From assembly GCF_937877005.1 (NCBI RefSeq), contig NZ_CALEFV010000047.1:1-33396 (forward strand): 33,396 bases of DNA. The letters are read 5' to 3'. Source of the DNA: an uncultured Fibrobacter sp. GTDB taxonomy: Bacteria > Fibrobacterota > Fibrobacteria > Fibrobacterales > Fibrobacteraceae. Positions 15,862 to 23,277 of the stretch are shown here, piece after piece. The position numbers were made by a program, and so were the translations under genes. Below the pieces are notes generated by a model. That model did no database searches. It was not told where the DNA came from and saw only the letters and a list, made by a program, of their open reading frames with translations. The stretch's first letter is position 1, and every line of letters starts with the position of its first letter.

Positions 15862-16926
15862 ATGAAAAAGGCCCTATTAATCGCACTAACTATGATGGCA
15901 TCATTCGCCTTTGCCCAAAACAAGTGCATGGAGCTATGCGCCTCGTGCATGAGCAACGACAATCAAAACGCGTGCGTCAAAGTTGAAACACTTTGCAAAT
16001 GTTCGCAGATTCTTGAAAATCTAGCCCAGGAACTCCAAGCGAGCGCAACAACCTCCGACACAGAGCAAAACGAGATTACCTCTGACACAACAACCTCCTC
16101 TATCGACACAACCGCTTTACAAACAGACTCCTTAACGGCAGACAGCATCACCAAAGATTCTGTAGCCGAGATCCCACAAGACACAATCGTTGCCGACTCT
16201 ACCAAGCAACCCGAACTTGTTGATACAACCAGCAACGAGCAAACTTCTCCGGCCCCCGAAAACAAACCCAAAGACCGAATTTTCTATTTCGGCATATCGC
16301 TCGCATTTGACAAATTCGATGAATACACCGTAGCAAACTACGATGTACATGGAGGCGACAGAGACTTTGACAACATCGGAGCCAACCTTGGCTTTTTACT
16401 CCGTTGGTATATGTTGAAATCAATCAGCTTCCAAACTGGACTAAACATGGTTTACCATCACGGATACAGCGACATTAAGGATTCAGAACTTAAAGTCGGA
16501 TGGGGTGCTTACCATTATAGCCATGATATTTCTATTGAATACCACAACCTTATGGCTGAAATTCCATTAACGTTCCGGTTCGGAATTCCGTTTGTCATCA
16601 GTCCCTATGTCAGCTTGAGCATTCACGTTCGCAAGCCCCTTTACGCCTGGATTGATTACGATTTTGACTACGAATGGCAATTTGGCAATGATTATAGTTA
16701 CAGCAGCCGCTATTACGACTATGATGATTACGGAAGCAATGGTGGTGGATTTACCGAAGACGACTGGGAATTCTTGGGCTATCTCGGTTTTGGATTAGAA
16801 CTCACAAGACACCTTTCAATTCAATGGCAAATGCTTTTAATCAATGCCGTTACCTACACCACCGAAATTCTGAATTACAAACTTTTGACAGACACCTGGC
16901 GCCTCAACCTAGACATCGCATTCTAA
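15862..16926 (+). CDS. Outer-membrane beta-barrel protein with Cys-rich N-terminus
   Basis: A 354-aa secreted protein. Signal peptide MKKALLIALTMMASFAFA, then a cysteine cluster CMELCASC with further Cys (CVKVETLCKC) in the first 30 mature residues, which could form disulfides or hold metal. Residues about 50-135 are a Thr/Ser/Asp-rich, low-complexity linker. From about residue 140 (RIFYFGISLAFDKF) the protein has alternating strands and ends in LNLDIAF, typical of a C-terminal barrel strand; it resembles the general PorT-like/outer-membrane barrel class. Function unknown. The next gene follows after 9 bases and is probably in the same operon. It divides the two halves of the trp genes. Confidence 0.7.
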   Translation: MKKALLIALTMMASFAFAQNKCMELCASCMSNDNQNACVKVETLCKCSQILENLAQELQASATTSDTEQNEITSDTTTSSIDTTALQTDSLTADSITKDSVAEIPQDTIVADSTKQPELVDTTSNEQTSPAPENKPKDRIFYFGISLAFDKFDEYTVANYDVHGGDRDFDNIGANLGFLLRWYMLKSISFQTGLNMVYHHGYSDIKDSELKVGWGAYHYSHDISIEYHNLMAEIPLTFRFGIPFVISPYVSLSIHVRKPLYAWIDYDFDYEWQFGNDYSYSSRYYDYDDYGSNGGGFTEDDWEFLGYLGFGLELTRHLSIQWQMLLINAVTYTTEILNYKLLTDTWRLNLDIAF

Positions 16927-16935
16927 GGAGCAATT

Positions 16936-17778
16936 ATGAACAAACTCAAAAACAAAAAAATCCTTGCAAGCCACATTTTGCTCCTGGCGAGCCTTCCCCT
17001 TTTGATTGCCTGTTCCGATGACAATCCGTTTAGCAACGCAGAAGACGACATGGAAGATATTCGCCACGAGGCCTCAAACGAGTTCTACGACACCGAGGAA
17101 AATCGTGACAGCGACGACAGCTACGATTACGTTGACGAAGAATACGACTGCCGCTACGGAATAAGTTCTCGTTCTGATTCCTGGTGTTGTTCAAATTACG
17201 GATACCAGTGCTATAACACATCGTCCAGTTCACGCAAAAGTTCCAGTTCCTCTGCTTATAATTATGAGTACGATTACTATTCATCAAGTTATCGTTACAG
17301 TTCTAGCTCAGAAAACGCAACCTATTATGATGACGAAGCAAAATCCTACCTGTACAAGGATTACACCGTTGAAATAGACTTGACATGGTTCAAGCAACTT
17401 ACGGACAACTGGGAAAAGCAAAAGAAACACGAGGGCGACTACAGCGATGGCGACCCTAGCATTTCATTTGTGATAAAGACATACAGTGACTATACCCGAA
17501 AAGATTCTGTCAAGACAGATGTGTTTAAACTAGAAGATGCCGGCACATGGAGCGGGCACGAGTATTTCACAAAGAAATTTAGCGGTGGCGCCAACGAAAT
17601 TTACATTTGCCCGATGGTTTTTGAGCGCAATGTTATTGAACTCAATGTAGACCACTCATCTTATTATTGCTACATCATTCGCGATGCAGGAAAGAATGTC
17701 AATACGCCCATCAAGCAATCGGATACAGAAGCGACTGATTTTGAGCTGGAATGGACTGTTCGGATTAGCTACAATTAG
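16936..17778 (+). CDS. Tyr/Ser-rich lipoprotein with poly-serine runs
   Basis: A 280-aa lipoprotein: signal MNKLKNKKILASHILLLASLPLLIAC with lipobox LIAC and Cys26. Residues about 30-125 are low complexity, rich in Asp, Tyr and Ser, with repeated SSSSS stretches and Tyr-Asp pairs. Such poly-Ser linkers are common in Fibrobacter secreted proteins. A folded part follows from about residue 130 (YLYKDYTVEIDLTWF) with strand-like pattern and no domain I recognise. AAGGAG lies before ATG 16936. It probably works with the barrel protein encoded just upstream. Its stop lies 3 bases before the convergent trpCF stop. Confidence 0.7.
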   Translation: MNKLKNKKILASHILLLASLPLLIACSDDNPFSNAEDDMEDIRHEASNEFYDTEENRDSDDSYDYVDEEYDCRYGISSRSDSWCCSNYGYQCYNTSSSSRKSSSSSAYNYEYDYYSSSYRYSSSSENATYYDDEAKSYLYKDYTVEIDLTWFKQLTDNWEKQKKHEGDYSDGDPSISFVIKTYSDYTRKDSVKTDVFKLEDAGTWSGHEYFTKKFSGGANEIYICPMVFERNVIELNVDHSSYYCYIIRDAGKNVNTPIKQSDTEATDFELEWTVRISYN

Positions 17779-17781
17779 CAG

Positions 17782-19371
17782 CTAAACAGATTTTAGCGTT
17801 GCAAACAAAGCCTTCAACTTTTCGCTGTTTTTTATTCCCGGAGCGTCTTCGACGCCACTAGAGACATCGATTAATTCGGGGCTGAATTTGAACACAAGCC
17901 CTGCCACATTTTCGGGGTTGATTCCGCCGGCAAGCCAGAGTGGCAAATCGCCAGCCTTTTCACGAAGCAGGTTTTCGGGGATGGTCTTACCCGTACCGCC
18001 GGGAATTCCTTCGACTTTCGCATCTAGGAGGATGCGCGGTTCGCCGTTCTTGCGGAGAGCCGTCACCTTGTCGAAATCGGATTCTTCGCCAACGCGGGCC
18101 GCACAATAGTATGCCAGATCGCTTCGCACTTCGTGCTCGCAATGACTTGCCAGGCAAGCGGGATCTATTCCATGAAGTTGCACTGCGTCGAGAACACCTT
18201 CACGGGCGAGCTTGATGGCGGTTTTTCCCTCCTCTGAATTCGGGTCGGTAATGACACCCACGAGAATCGGGGTTTCTGATTTGTCATTGCGAGCGGAGCG
18301 AAGCAATCTCTCCTTAAAACTGCGCACGAATTCTTCGGTCGTGAGGCGCTTGGTGGTGCTGAACACGAATCCCAGCATGTCGGCGCCCAGTTCAGCGGCA
18401 AGCAAGCCGTCTTCGACACGGGTGATGCCGCAGATTTTTACAAGGGGCCGTATAGTCTTTTGAGTAGAGATTGCTTCGTCACTTCGTTCCTCGCAATGAC
18501 GTGCTTGTTTCTGCTGTTTGCGCTCTGCGAACTTTTTCCAGAACTTGCCGCGGGCATTCTCGGAGCCCGATTCAAACGCACCAACCACTTCTTTTGCTAG
18601 CGCAGGATTCTTGGCCACAGCTTCGCCTACGAGGATTCCCGTAAACCCGAGGCTGCGGGCGTAATCGGCATCGGCCGGGGTCAAAATTCCCGATTCAAAG
18701 ACGGCCTTCGCAGGAAGTTTGCTGCGCACCGACGCCGGCACCAGTGGATCCGTATGGAAGGTCGCCAGGTCGCGGGAGTTCACGCCTGCGACAATGGTTT
18801 TCGCGGCGTCTGTCCCGAGCGCGCTCGTGACAACCGAAAGCTTGCGGAAATCGTCTTTTTCACGAACTTCAACGAAAGCCTGCATGTCGAAAGACTGCGC
18901 ACGCTTCGCCATGCGTACAAGCTGTTCGTCATCCAGAATACGGGCAATGAGGAGCACCGCATCGGCGCCGCAACGGTAGGCGATGTCGATTTCGTCTTCG
19001 TAGAGCAAGAAATCCTTGCGGAGCACGGCGCAGGTGTGCAAGCCCTGCTTACGACGGCGTTCCATCAGGTCGGCTACCGCAATCAAGTCGCGGAGCGAGC
19101 CTTTAAAGAAATTGCCTTCGGTAAGCACCGACACCGCCTGCGCCTGCGCTTCGGCATAAGTCGTCGCTAGCGCCACCGGATCCAAGTCCGGAGCGATGTC
19201 GCCCTTCGAAGGCGATGCACGCTTGACTTCGAGAATCGCGCCAGCGTTCCCGAGGAATTCCGTATGACCTACGCGACGCTTTTCCGGAATTTCGATACCG
19301 AAATTCAGACCCAGCCGCTCAATGTCGGCCTTGCGCATCCGCACTATCTTCGCAAGAATATCTTCGCTCAT
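17782..19371 (-). CDS. trpCF: Fused indole-3-glycerol-phosphate synthase / phosphoribosylanthranilate isomerase
   Basis: A 529-aa fusion of TrpC (residues about 1-270) and TrpF (about 305-529). TrpC shows ILEVKRASPSKGDIAPD, LRKDFL and VGEAVA; TrpF shows VKICGIT with its catalytic Cys, the DAVQLHG loop, LLDAKVEG with the catalytic Asp, and GGINPENV. E. coli also fuses these two enzymes in the order C-F. Three copies of a palindromic repeat are embedded in frame: the linker (18467-18501, RHCEERSDEAI), and two TrpF loops (18283-18313, LLRSARND; 18116-18146, HCEHEVRSDL). Start at ATG 19371 (MSEDILAK); the upstream in-frame codons come from another repeat (19394-19445). Third gene of the trpE-trpGD-trpCF unit. 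Confidence 0.94.
   Translation of the reverse strand: MSEDILAKIVRMRKADIERLGLNFGIEIPEKRRVGHTEFLGNAGAILEVKRASPSKGDIAPDLDPVALATTYAEAQAQAVSVLTEGNFFKGSLRDLIAVADLMERRRKQGLHTCAVLRKDFLLYEDEIDIAYRCGADAVLLIARILDDEQLVRMAKRAQSFDMQAFVEVREKDDFRKLSVVTSALGTDAAKTIVAGVNSRDLATFHTDPLVPASVRSKLPAKAVFESGILTPADADYARSLGFTGILVGEAVAKNPALAKEVVGAFESGSENARGKFWKKFAERKQQKQARHCEERSDEAISTQKTIRPLVKICGITRVEDGLLAAELGADMLGFVFSTTKRLTTEEFVRSFKERLLRSARNDKSETPILVGVITDPNSEEGKTAIKLAREGVLDAVQLHGIDPACLASHCEHEVRSDLAYYCAARVGEESDFDKVTALRKNGEPRILLDAKVEGIPGGTGKTIPENLLREKAGDLPLWLAGGINPENVAGLVFKFSPELIDVSSGVEDAPGIKNSEKLKALFATLKSV
18116..18146. repeat. In-frame palindromic repeat in the trpF part (copy 1)
   Basis: AGATCGCTTCGCACTTCG, then TGCTCGCAATGAC. 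On the coding strand GTCATTGCGAGCACG... is translated as SHCEHEVRSDL, after LHGIDPACLA. A degenerate member of the family. Confidence 0.75.
18283..18313. repeat. In-frame palindromic repeat in the trpF part (copy 2, opposite orientation)
   Basis: GTCATTGCGAGCGGAGCG then AAGCAATCTCTCC on the plus strand. On the coding (minus) strand it is translated as ERLLRSARND, before KSETPILVGV. Confidence 0.78.
18467..18501. repeat. In-frame palindromic repeat in the TrpC-TrpF linker (copy 3)
   Basis: AGATTGCTTCGTCACTTCG then TTCCTCGCAATGACG. On the coding strand it gives RHCEERSDEAIST, between FAERKQQKQA and the TrpF start VKICGIT. Confidence 0.85.
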
Positions 19372-19393
19372 GTTACTGTACTTCAAAATGAAA

Positions 19394-19445
19394 GGAGATG
19401 CCCGCCTTGATTCGACTTCGCTCACCACAGGTCGCGGGCATGACA
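19394..19445. repeat. ATGCCCGC...GCGGGCAT palindromic repeat between trpGD and trpCF
   Basis: GGAGATGCCCGCC at the left end and GGTCGCGGGCATGACA at the right end, with a perfect 8-bp ATGCCCGC/GCGGGCAT stem. This is a second repeat family, distinct from the CATTGCGAG type. It fills most of the 89-bp spacer. Confidence 0.75.
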
Positions 19446-19460
19446 TCCATTATTGTTCTT

Positions 19461-21056
19461 TTAGCTATTCGTTTCGACCTTGACTTCTTCAATCTTTTTC
19501 AGGACCGAGCCGTCTTCCATGGCCTTGATGGCCTTGTCGAAGCCTTCCTTGATGCTCTCCGCCTTCTTGCTGATGTAGAGGGCGGCACCGGCGTTCAGGG
19601 CGCAGGCGTACTTGATGCCCGGGCGGCCCTTGCCGTTCAGCACGTCGAGAGCGAGGTTGAAGTTGTCGACGCCCGTACCACCAGCGAGGTCTTCGGGATC
19701 CACGGAAGGGATGCCGAAGTCCTTGGGGTCGATGCGGTAAGTCTTGTACTCGCCATCTTCCAGAATTTCGGCGATGGTCGTCGGCACGCAGGGCGAAATT
19801 TCGTCGTAACCGTCGTCACTGATGGCGACCATCACGCGCTTCGCGCCGAGGGCCTTCGCCGCCTTGGTGAAGGGTTCCAGCACGGTCGTGCTATAGACGC
19901 CGAGCATGAGGTACTTGGCTTCGGCCGGGTTCGTGAGGGGGCCGAGCAAGTTCATGATGGTCTTCACGCCGAGAACGCCGCGAACCGGGCCGGCAAAACG
20001 CATGGCGCTGTGGTAAACAGGTGCCATCAGGAACACAAAGTTCGTCTTGTCGATGACGGAGGCTGCCTTTTCGGGAACCATGTCCAGCTTGAAGCCTGCA
20101 GCCGTGTAGAAGTCGGCGGCACCGGACTTACTAGAGACAGCACGGTTGCCGTGCTTTGCAATCTTCGCGCCACAGCTTGCAGCAATCAGGCCGGAAAGCG
20201 AGCTCACGTTGAAACTGCCCTTGCCGTCGCCACCGGTACCCACGATGTCGGTGAGTTCGTCACCGCTGTAGGGGAACTTGCGCTTCTTGCTGCTGAGTAC
20301 CTTCGCGCAGCCGGCGATTTCATCGGCAACAGGGCCCTTGCTGGAAAGTGCCGTCAGGATAGCGGCCATTTGGCGTTCGTCCATGATGCCGTCGGTCAAG
20401 TCTTCCATGAACATCTCGGCGGTTTCGCGGCTCAAGTCCTTGCCTTCGGTAAGCGTATTCAGAATCCCACGCACGTCAAGCGGTTCGCGACGGTAGTTGA
20501 GGAAAGCCTTGAAGAATTCGTCGGCGCGGCCGCTGGCGATGGATTCCGGGTGGAACTGCACGCCTTCAATGGGGAGTGTCTTGTGGCGAATGCCCATGAT
20601 GTCGCCGTCGGTAGCGCGGGCGGTCACTTCGAAGTTGGCGGGGAGCGTCGATTCGTCGATGACGAGGCTGTGGTAACGCGTGAAGATGTTCTTCTTGCCG
20701 ATAGTGCGGAAGAGTCCCTTGCCGTCCAGGTCGATTTCTTCGGCGATGCCGTGCTTGATGAACTTGGCCTGCACAATCTTTGCACCGAAGGCGTAACCGA
20801 TGGCCTGGTGACCGAGGCAAACGCCGAGAATCGGGAGCTTGCCCGCAAAGTGCTTGATGGCTTCCACGGAGATGCCTGCATCTTCGGGGCGGCCCGGGCC
20901 CGGGCTCACAATGAGGCGGCTCGGGGAGAGCTTTTCGATGTCGGCAATGGTGCATTCGCGGCTACGGAGCACGCGGATTTCTTCGTTAGTGATTTTTGCA
21001 AGCGCCTGGTAGACGTTGTAAGTAAAAGAGTCGTAGTTGTCGATGATGATGATCAT
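19461..21056 (-). CDS. trpGD: Fused anthranilate synthase glutamine amidotransferase / anthranilate phosphoribosyltransferase
   Basis: A 531-aa TrpG-TrpD fusion, as in E. coli. The TrpG part (about 1-190) releases ammonia from glutamine: nucleophile Cys80 in GVCLGHQAIG, and His/Glu in FHPES; IVSPGPG is the oxyanion strand. The TrpD part (about 195-531) transfers phosphoribose to anthranilate: GTGGDGKGSFNVSS is the PRPP-binding loop, and KHGNRAVSSKSG and NLLGPLTNP follow. AAGGA lies before ATG 21056. It follows trpE after 118 bases containing a heptad repeat. It pairs with TrpE to make anthranilate. Confidence 0.95.
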   Translation of the reverse strand: MIIIIDNYDSFTYNVYQALAKITNEEIRVLRSRECTIADIEKLSPSRLIVSPGPGRPEDAGISVEAIKHFAGKLPILGVCLGHQAIGYAFGAKIVQAKFIKHGIAEEIDLDGKGLFRTIGKKNIFTRYHSLVIDESTLPANFEVTARATDGDIMGIRHKTLPIEGVQFHPESIASGRADEFFKAFLNYRREPLDVRGILNTLTEGKDLSRETAEMFMEDLTDGIMDERQMAAILTALSSKGPVADEIAGCAKVLSSKKRKFPYSGDELTDIVGTGGDGKGSFNVSSLSGLIAASCGAKIAKHGNRAVSSKSGAADFYTAAGFKLDMVPEKAASVIDKTNFVFLMAPVYHSAMRFAGPVRGVLGVKTIMNLLGPLTNPAEAKYLMLGVYSTTVLEPFTKAAKALGAKRVMVAISDDGYDEISPCVPTTIAEILEDGEYKTYRIDPKDFGIPSVDPEDLAGGTGVDNFNLALDVLNGKGRPGIKYACALNAGAALYISKKAESIKEGFDKAIKAMEDGSVLKKIEEVKVETNS

Positions 21057-21076
21057 GGTAAAATCCTTATTATAAT

Positions 21077-21180
21077 AATTGATGATTGATGATGGATAAT
21101 TGATGATTTTTTAGTTTGGCGGCTTCGCCGCAATTTTTTTAATTATCAATCATCCATTATTCATTATCCATTAATTATCG
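21077..21180 (-). repeat. Heptad tandem repeat with central hairpin between trpE and trpGD
   Basis: Units of 7 bases (ATTGATG, ATGGATA and variants) form one arm and AATTATC, AATCATC, CATTATT, CATTATC the other, around a GCGGC-TTC-GCCGC hairpin at 21119-21131. The trpE stop TAA lies at one end. A T-run follows the hairpin only on the plus strand, so it is not a convincing terminator for the trp transcript. Confidence 0.75.
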
Positions 21181-22623
21181 ATCTCCTTCGAGTACGGCTC
21201 TGATTGCTCCGAGCTTTTCGTTCGTTTCTTCAAATTCGCGGTCGGCGTTAGAGGCCGCGACAATGCCGCCACCGGCCTGCAGGCTGATTGTCTTGCCCTG
21301 CTTGAGGCAGCAACGGATGGCGATGCAGAAATCCAAATCGCCGTCGGATTCCATGTAGCCTACCGCACCCGCGTAGAAACGGCGCTTGACTTTTTCGAGG
21401 CCAGAAAGAATTTCAATCGCGCTGATTTTCGGGGCGCCGCTCACCGTACCTGCCGGGAAACTGGAACGCAGCACCTCAATCGCCTTCTTGGTCTTGGAAA
21501 CCTTGCCCTGCACGTCAGAGACCAGGTGAATCACGTGGCTGAACTTTTCGCATTCCATATACTTGGTGGTTTCCACCGTACCCGCTTCGCAGACGCGGCC
21601 GAGGTCGTTGCGAGCCAGGTCCACCAGCATCAGGTGTTCGGCGCGTTCCTTCGGGTCGCCCTTCAGGTTTTTCATCAGGGCTTCATCTTCGGCATCGTCC
21701 TTGCCGCGGCGGCGGGTGCCTGCAATCGGGTGAATGGTCGCAATGCCTTCACGCACGCGCACGAGGCTTTCGGGCGAGGCACCGATAAACTGATGCGTGC
21801 CGTAATCCAGGAAGAACATGTACGGAGACGGGTTCACCGTGCGGAGGCGGCGGTAAATGTCAAGTGCTTCGATATCGCTTGCAAACTGGATGCGGCGAGA
21901 TGGTACCGCCTGTACAATGTTGCCTGCGACAATATGCTTCTGCAAGGCTTCGACCTTTTCCACGTATTCCTTGCGGGACTGTTCCAGGTCGGTCATGGTG
22001 ATGCCCTTGCCGTACTGCTGTTCAGGGGCGAGGTAGCTAAAGTCCAGGTCAGCGAGGCGGGCCTTCACCTTTTCAATGGCAGCCTTCAAGTCAATCTGGT
22101 GTTCTTCGTAGTTCAGGGCGAATAAGTGAAGCTTTTCGGTAAAGTGGTCGAACACGATGTAGATGTGCCCCACCAAGAATTCCGCCTCGGGGATGTTGAG
22201 TTCGTCCACCTGCGGGGCAAGGCGAATGGTATCGCAGCGGGCGCAGAATTCGTAGCCGAGGTAGCCCACGCCCGAAGAGGGAATAGGAATCTGGTTAGGC
22301 GGCACCGTATTTTCAGCCGAAATCAGCGTGAGCGCGTCGAGAATATCGCCCTCGCCTTCCTTGAGGAAGGTGCTTTCCTTGCCTTCGATAACGATGCTTA
22401 CGTCGTTGTCGTTCTGGCGCAGACGGAAACCTTCGTCCACCATCAGGGTAGAGTAGCGGCTACGGCCGTGGGAAAAACTTGCCGACTCGAAAATTGCCTT
22501 CGCGCCCAGCTTCTTGCCCAGCGAAAACGGGGTGTAACGTTCACCGGGCAGTGCCACGTAGATACTGTCGGTACGGGGTTCGAAGTTAGGGCTTTCAGTG
22601 ATGTGCCTTATGTTCGTTGTCAT
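21175..22623 (-). CDS. trpE: Anthranilate synthase component I
   Basis: Makes anthranilate from chorismate and ammonia, the first committed and feedback-controlled step of Trp synthesis. 482 aa, normal size. The chorismate-binding part has PIAGTRRRGKDDAEDEALM, HLMLVDLARNDLGRV, AGTVSGAPK and YAGAVGY. Near the N-terminus AIFESASFSHGRSRYS corresponds to the Trp feedback pocket (LLES region). AGAGGATC precedes ATG 22623. It is the first structural gene behind the WW attenuator (22711-22882) and precedes trpGD and trpCF. Confidence 0.96.
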   Translation of the reverse strand: MTTNIRHITESPNFEPRTDSIYVALPGERYTPFSLGKKLGAKAIFESASFSHGRSRYSTLMVDEGFRLRQNDNDVSIVIEGKESTFLKEGEGDILDALTLISAENTVPPNQIPIPSSGVGYLGYEFCARCDTIRLAPQVDELNIPEAEFLVGHIYIVFDHFTEKLHLFALNYEEHQIDLKAAIEKVKARLADLDFSYLAPEQQYGKGITMTDLEQSRKEYVEKVEALQKHIVAGNIVQAVPSRRIQFASDIEALDIYRRLRTVNPSPYMFFLDYGTHQFIGASPESLVRVREGIATIHPIAGTRRRGKDDAEDEALMKNLKGDPKERAEHLMLVDLARNDLGRVCEAGTVETTKYMECEKFSHVIHLVSDVQGKVSKTKKAIEVLRSSFPAGTVSGAPKISAIEILSGLEKVKRRFYAGAVGYMESDGDLDFCIAIRCCLKQGKTISLQAGGGIVAASNADREFEETNEKLGAIRAVLEGDR

Positions 22624-22710
22624 TTTGATCCTCTGGTTTAAAAATTCGTTTGCCTTTTCGTTTAGGGTTCCGCAAAGGCTTTGGTCCCGGAGGATTTCAA
22701 CGTTTTTAGT

Positions 22711-22745
22711 AAAAGAGAAAGGCCTCCGTGAGTCCGGAAGCCTTT
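22711..22745 (-). terminator. Attenuator terminator of the trpE operon
   Basis: On the minus strand AAAGGCTTCCG, loop GACTCA, CGGAGGCCTTT, then CTCTTTT. The 11-bp stem has one G-U pair and closely resembles the trpBA attenuator. Its left arm CCGGACTC (22730-22737) can pair with GAGCCCGG (22778-22785), 7 of 8 bases, as antiterminator. Confidence 0.87.
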
Positions 22746-22789
22746 GCTTTAAAATCTTGGGTGATTTGCGACAAATACCGGGCTCTATG

Positions 22790-22846
22790 TCAGAGTCCGC
22801 GCCACCAACGACGGTTCAGGGTTGCACATGTCACAAAATTCATCAT
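22790..22846 (-). CDS. trp leader peptide for trpE (two tandem Trp codons)
   Basis: An 18-residue peptide, MMNFVTCATLNRRWWRGL, starts at ATG 22846 (or the next ATG, 22843). Its TGG TGG lies five codons before the stop TGA. It has the same length and the same NR(R/W)WW core as the trpBA leader. Region 1 GGACTCT (22792-22798) can pair with AGAGCCC, and region 2 GAGCCCGG with region 3. This gives classical ribosome-stalling control of trpE-trpGD-trpCF by Trp-tRNA supply. Confidence 0.88.
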   Translation of the reverse strand: MMNFVTCATLNRRWWRGL

Positions 22847-22853
22847 GGCTCCA

Positions 22854-22882
22854 AAAATATCAAACGAAAAATTCCTTGGCAA
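22854..22882 (-). promoter_or_regulatory. Promoter of the trpE leader
   Basis: TTGCCA (22877-22882), 17 bases, TATTTT (22854-22859; extended TATTTTTG), 7 bases, then the leader ATG. Geometry and -35 surroundings (CCCCTTGCCA) equal those of the trpBA leader promoter. Confidence 0.65.
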
Positions 22883-22951
22883 GGGGGTGTCCTGAAAAAA
22901 GTGCAAAAAAGCGGAAACCTAGACTTTATACAAGATGAAAATACCATTTTT

Positions 22952-23153
22952 TTATCGGAATGGCGAGATTGCCGCCTTCGGCGTCCGAAAGATGCGAGAT
23001 TAGACAAAAGCTTCACTTCGTTTTAGGCTTTGCCCTGCGGGTTTTGGCATGCGCCAAAATTTCTAAATCACGCAAAATTCGCTACGCTCATGGCGTGATT
23101 TAGTCGAACTCACGACTTCGTCGCTCATTCTTGATCCCGCTATTTCCGGCAAT
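22952..23153. other. Mosaic of tRNA-Pro 3'-end fragments and nested hairpins
   Basis: TTATCGGAATGGCGAGATT (22952-22970) and TCGAACTCACGAC (23104-23116) together match the 3' end of the nearby tRNA-Pro, split at the T loop by 133 bases. The insert contains a perfect 11-bp inverted repeat CTAAATCACGC/GCGTGATTTAG (23063-23073, 23093-23103), a TTTTGGC/GCCAAAA-type hairpin near 23042-23059, and GCCGCCTTCGGCG at 22971. The far end (about 23130-23153) carries a further inverted, diverged CGGAAATAGCGGGAT. No gene is supported here. Confidence 0.55.
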
Positions 23154-23183
23154 AAAAAGAAAACCACCCTAAAAGGTGGTTTT
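23152..23183 (-). terminator. Terminator after tRNA-Pro
   Basis: Arms AAACCACC (23161-23168) and GGTGGTTT (23175-23182) with a six-base loop, and a T-rich tail on both strands (TTTCTTTTTATT on the minus strand). It ends the tRNA transcript and may work in both directions. Confidence 0.85.
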
Positions 23184-23191
23184 TCTTTTTA

Positions 23192-23265
23192 TCGGAATAG
23201 CGAGATTCGAACTCACGACCTCTTGCTCCCGAAGCAAGCGCTCTACCAGGCTGAGCTATATTCCG
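23192..23265 (-). tRNA. tRNA-Pro (anticodon CGG)
   Basis: Read on the minus strand, a 74-nt cloverleaf. Acceptor CGGAATA pairs with TATTCCG (7 bp), followed by discriminator A; D arm GCTC...GAGC with loop AGCCTGGTA; anticodon stem CTTGC/GCAAG with loop TTCGGGA, giving anticodon CGG (reads CCG, proline); T arm GTGAG/CTCGC with loop TTCGAAT. The 3' CCA is not encoded. A -10 box and terminator flank it. Confidence 0.95.
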
Positions 23266-23277
23266 TTTGGTGGTCCA

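Noticed and set aside
18116..18501. CRISPR array
   Set aside because: The copies are unequally spaced, in two orientations, inside a coding gene, with no cas genes nearby.
19398..21089. Long 563-aa plus-strand reading frame opposite trpGD
   Set aside because: It is a mirror of the trpGD coding sequence; it has no recognisable motifs and no ribosome site, and the minus strand is clearly the gene.
21119..21131. GCGGC-TTC-GCCGC hairpin as a terminator for trpE
   Set aside because: The T-run follows on the plus strand only, so it cannot terminate minus-strand trp transcripts; kept as part of the repeat.
22598..23026. 142-aa plus-strand frame over the trpE leader and tRNA mosaic
   Set aside because: It overlaps the attenuator and repeat DNA and has no domain or ribosome site.
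22952..23153. Complete integrative element or phage attachment site
   Set aside because: No integrase or other mobile genes are present; only tRNA-end similarity and hairpins are visible.
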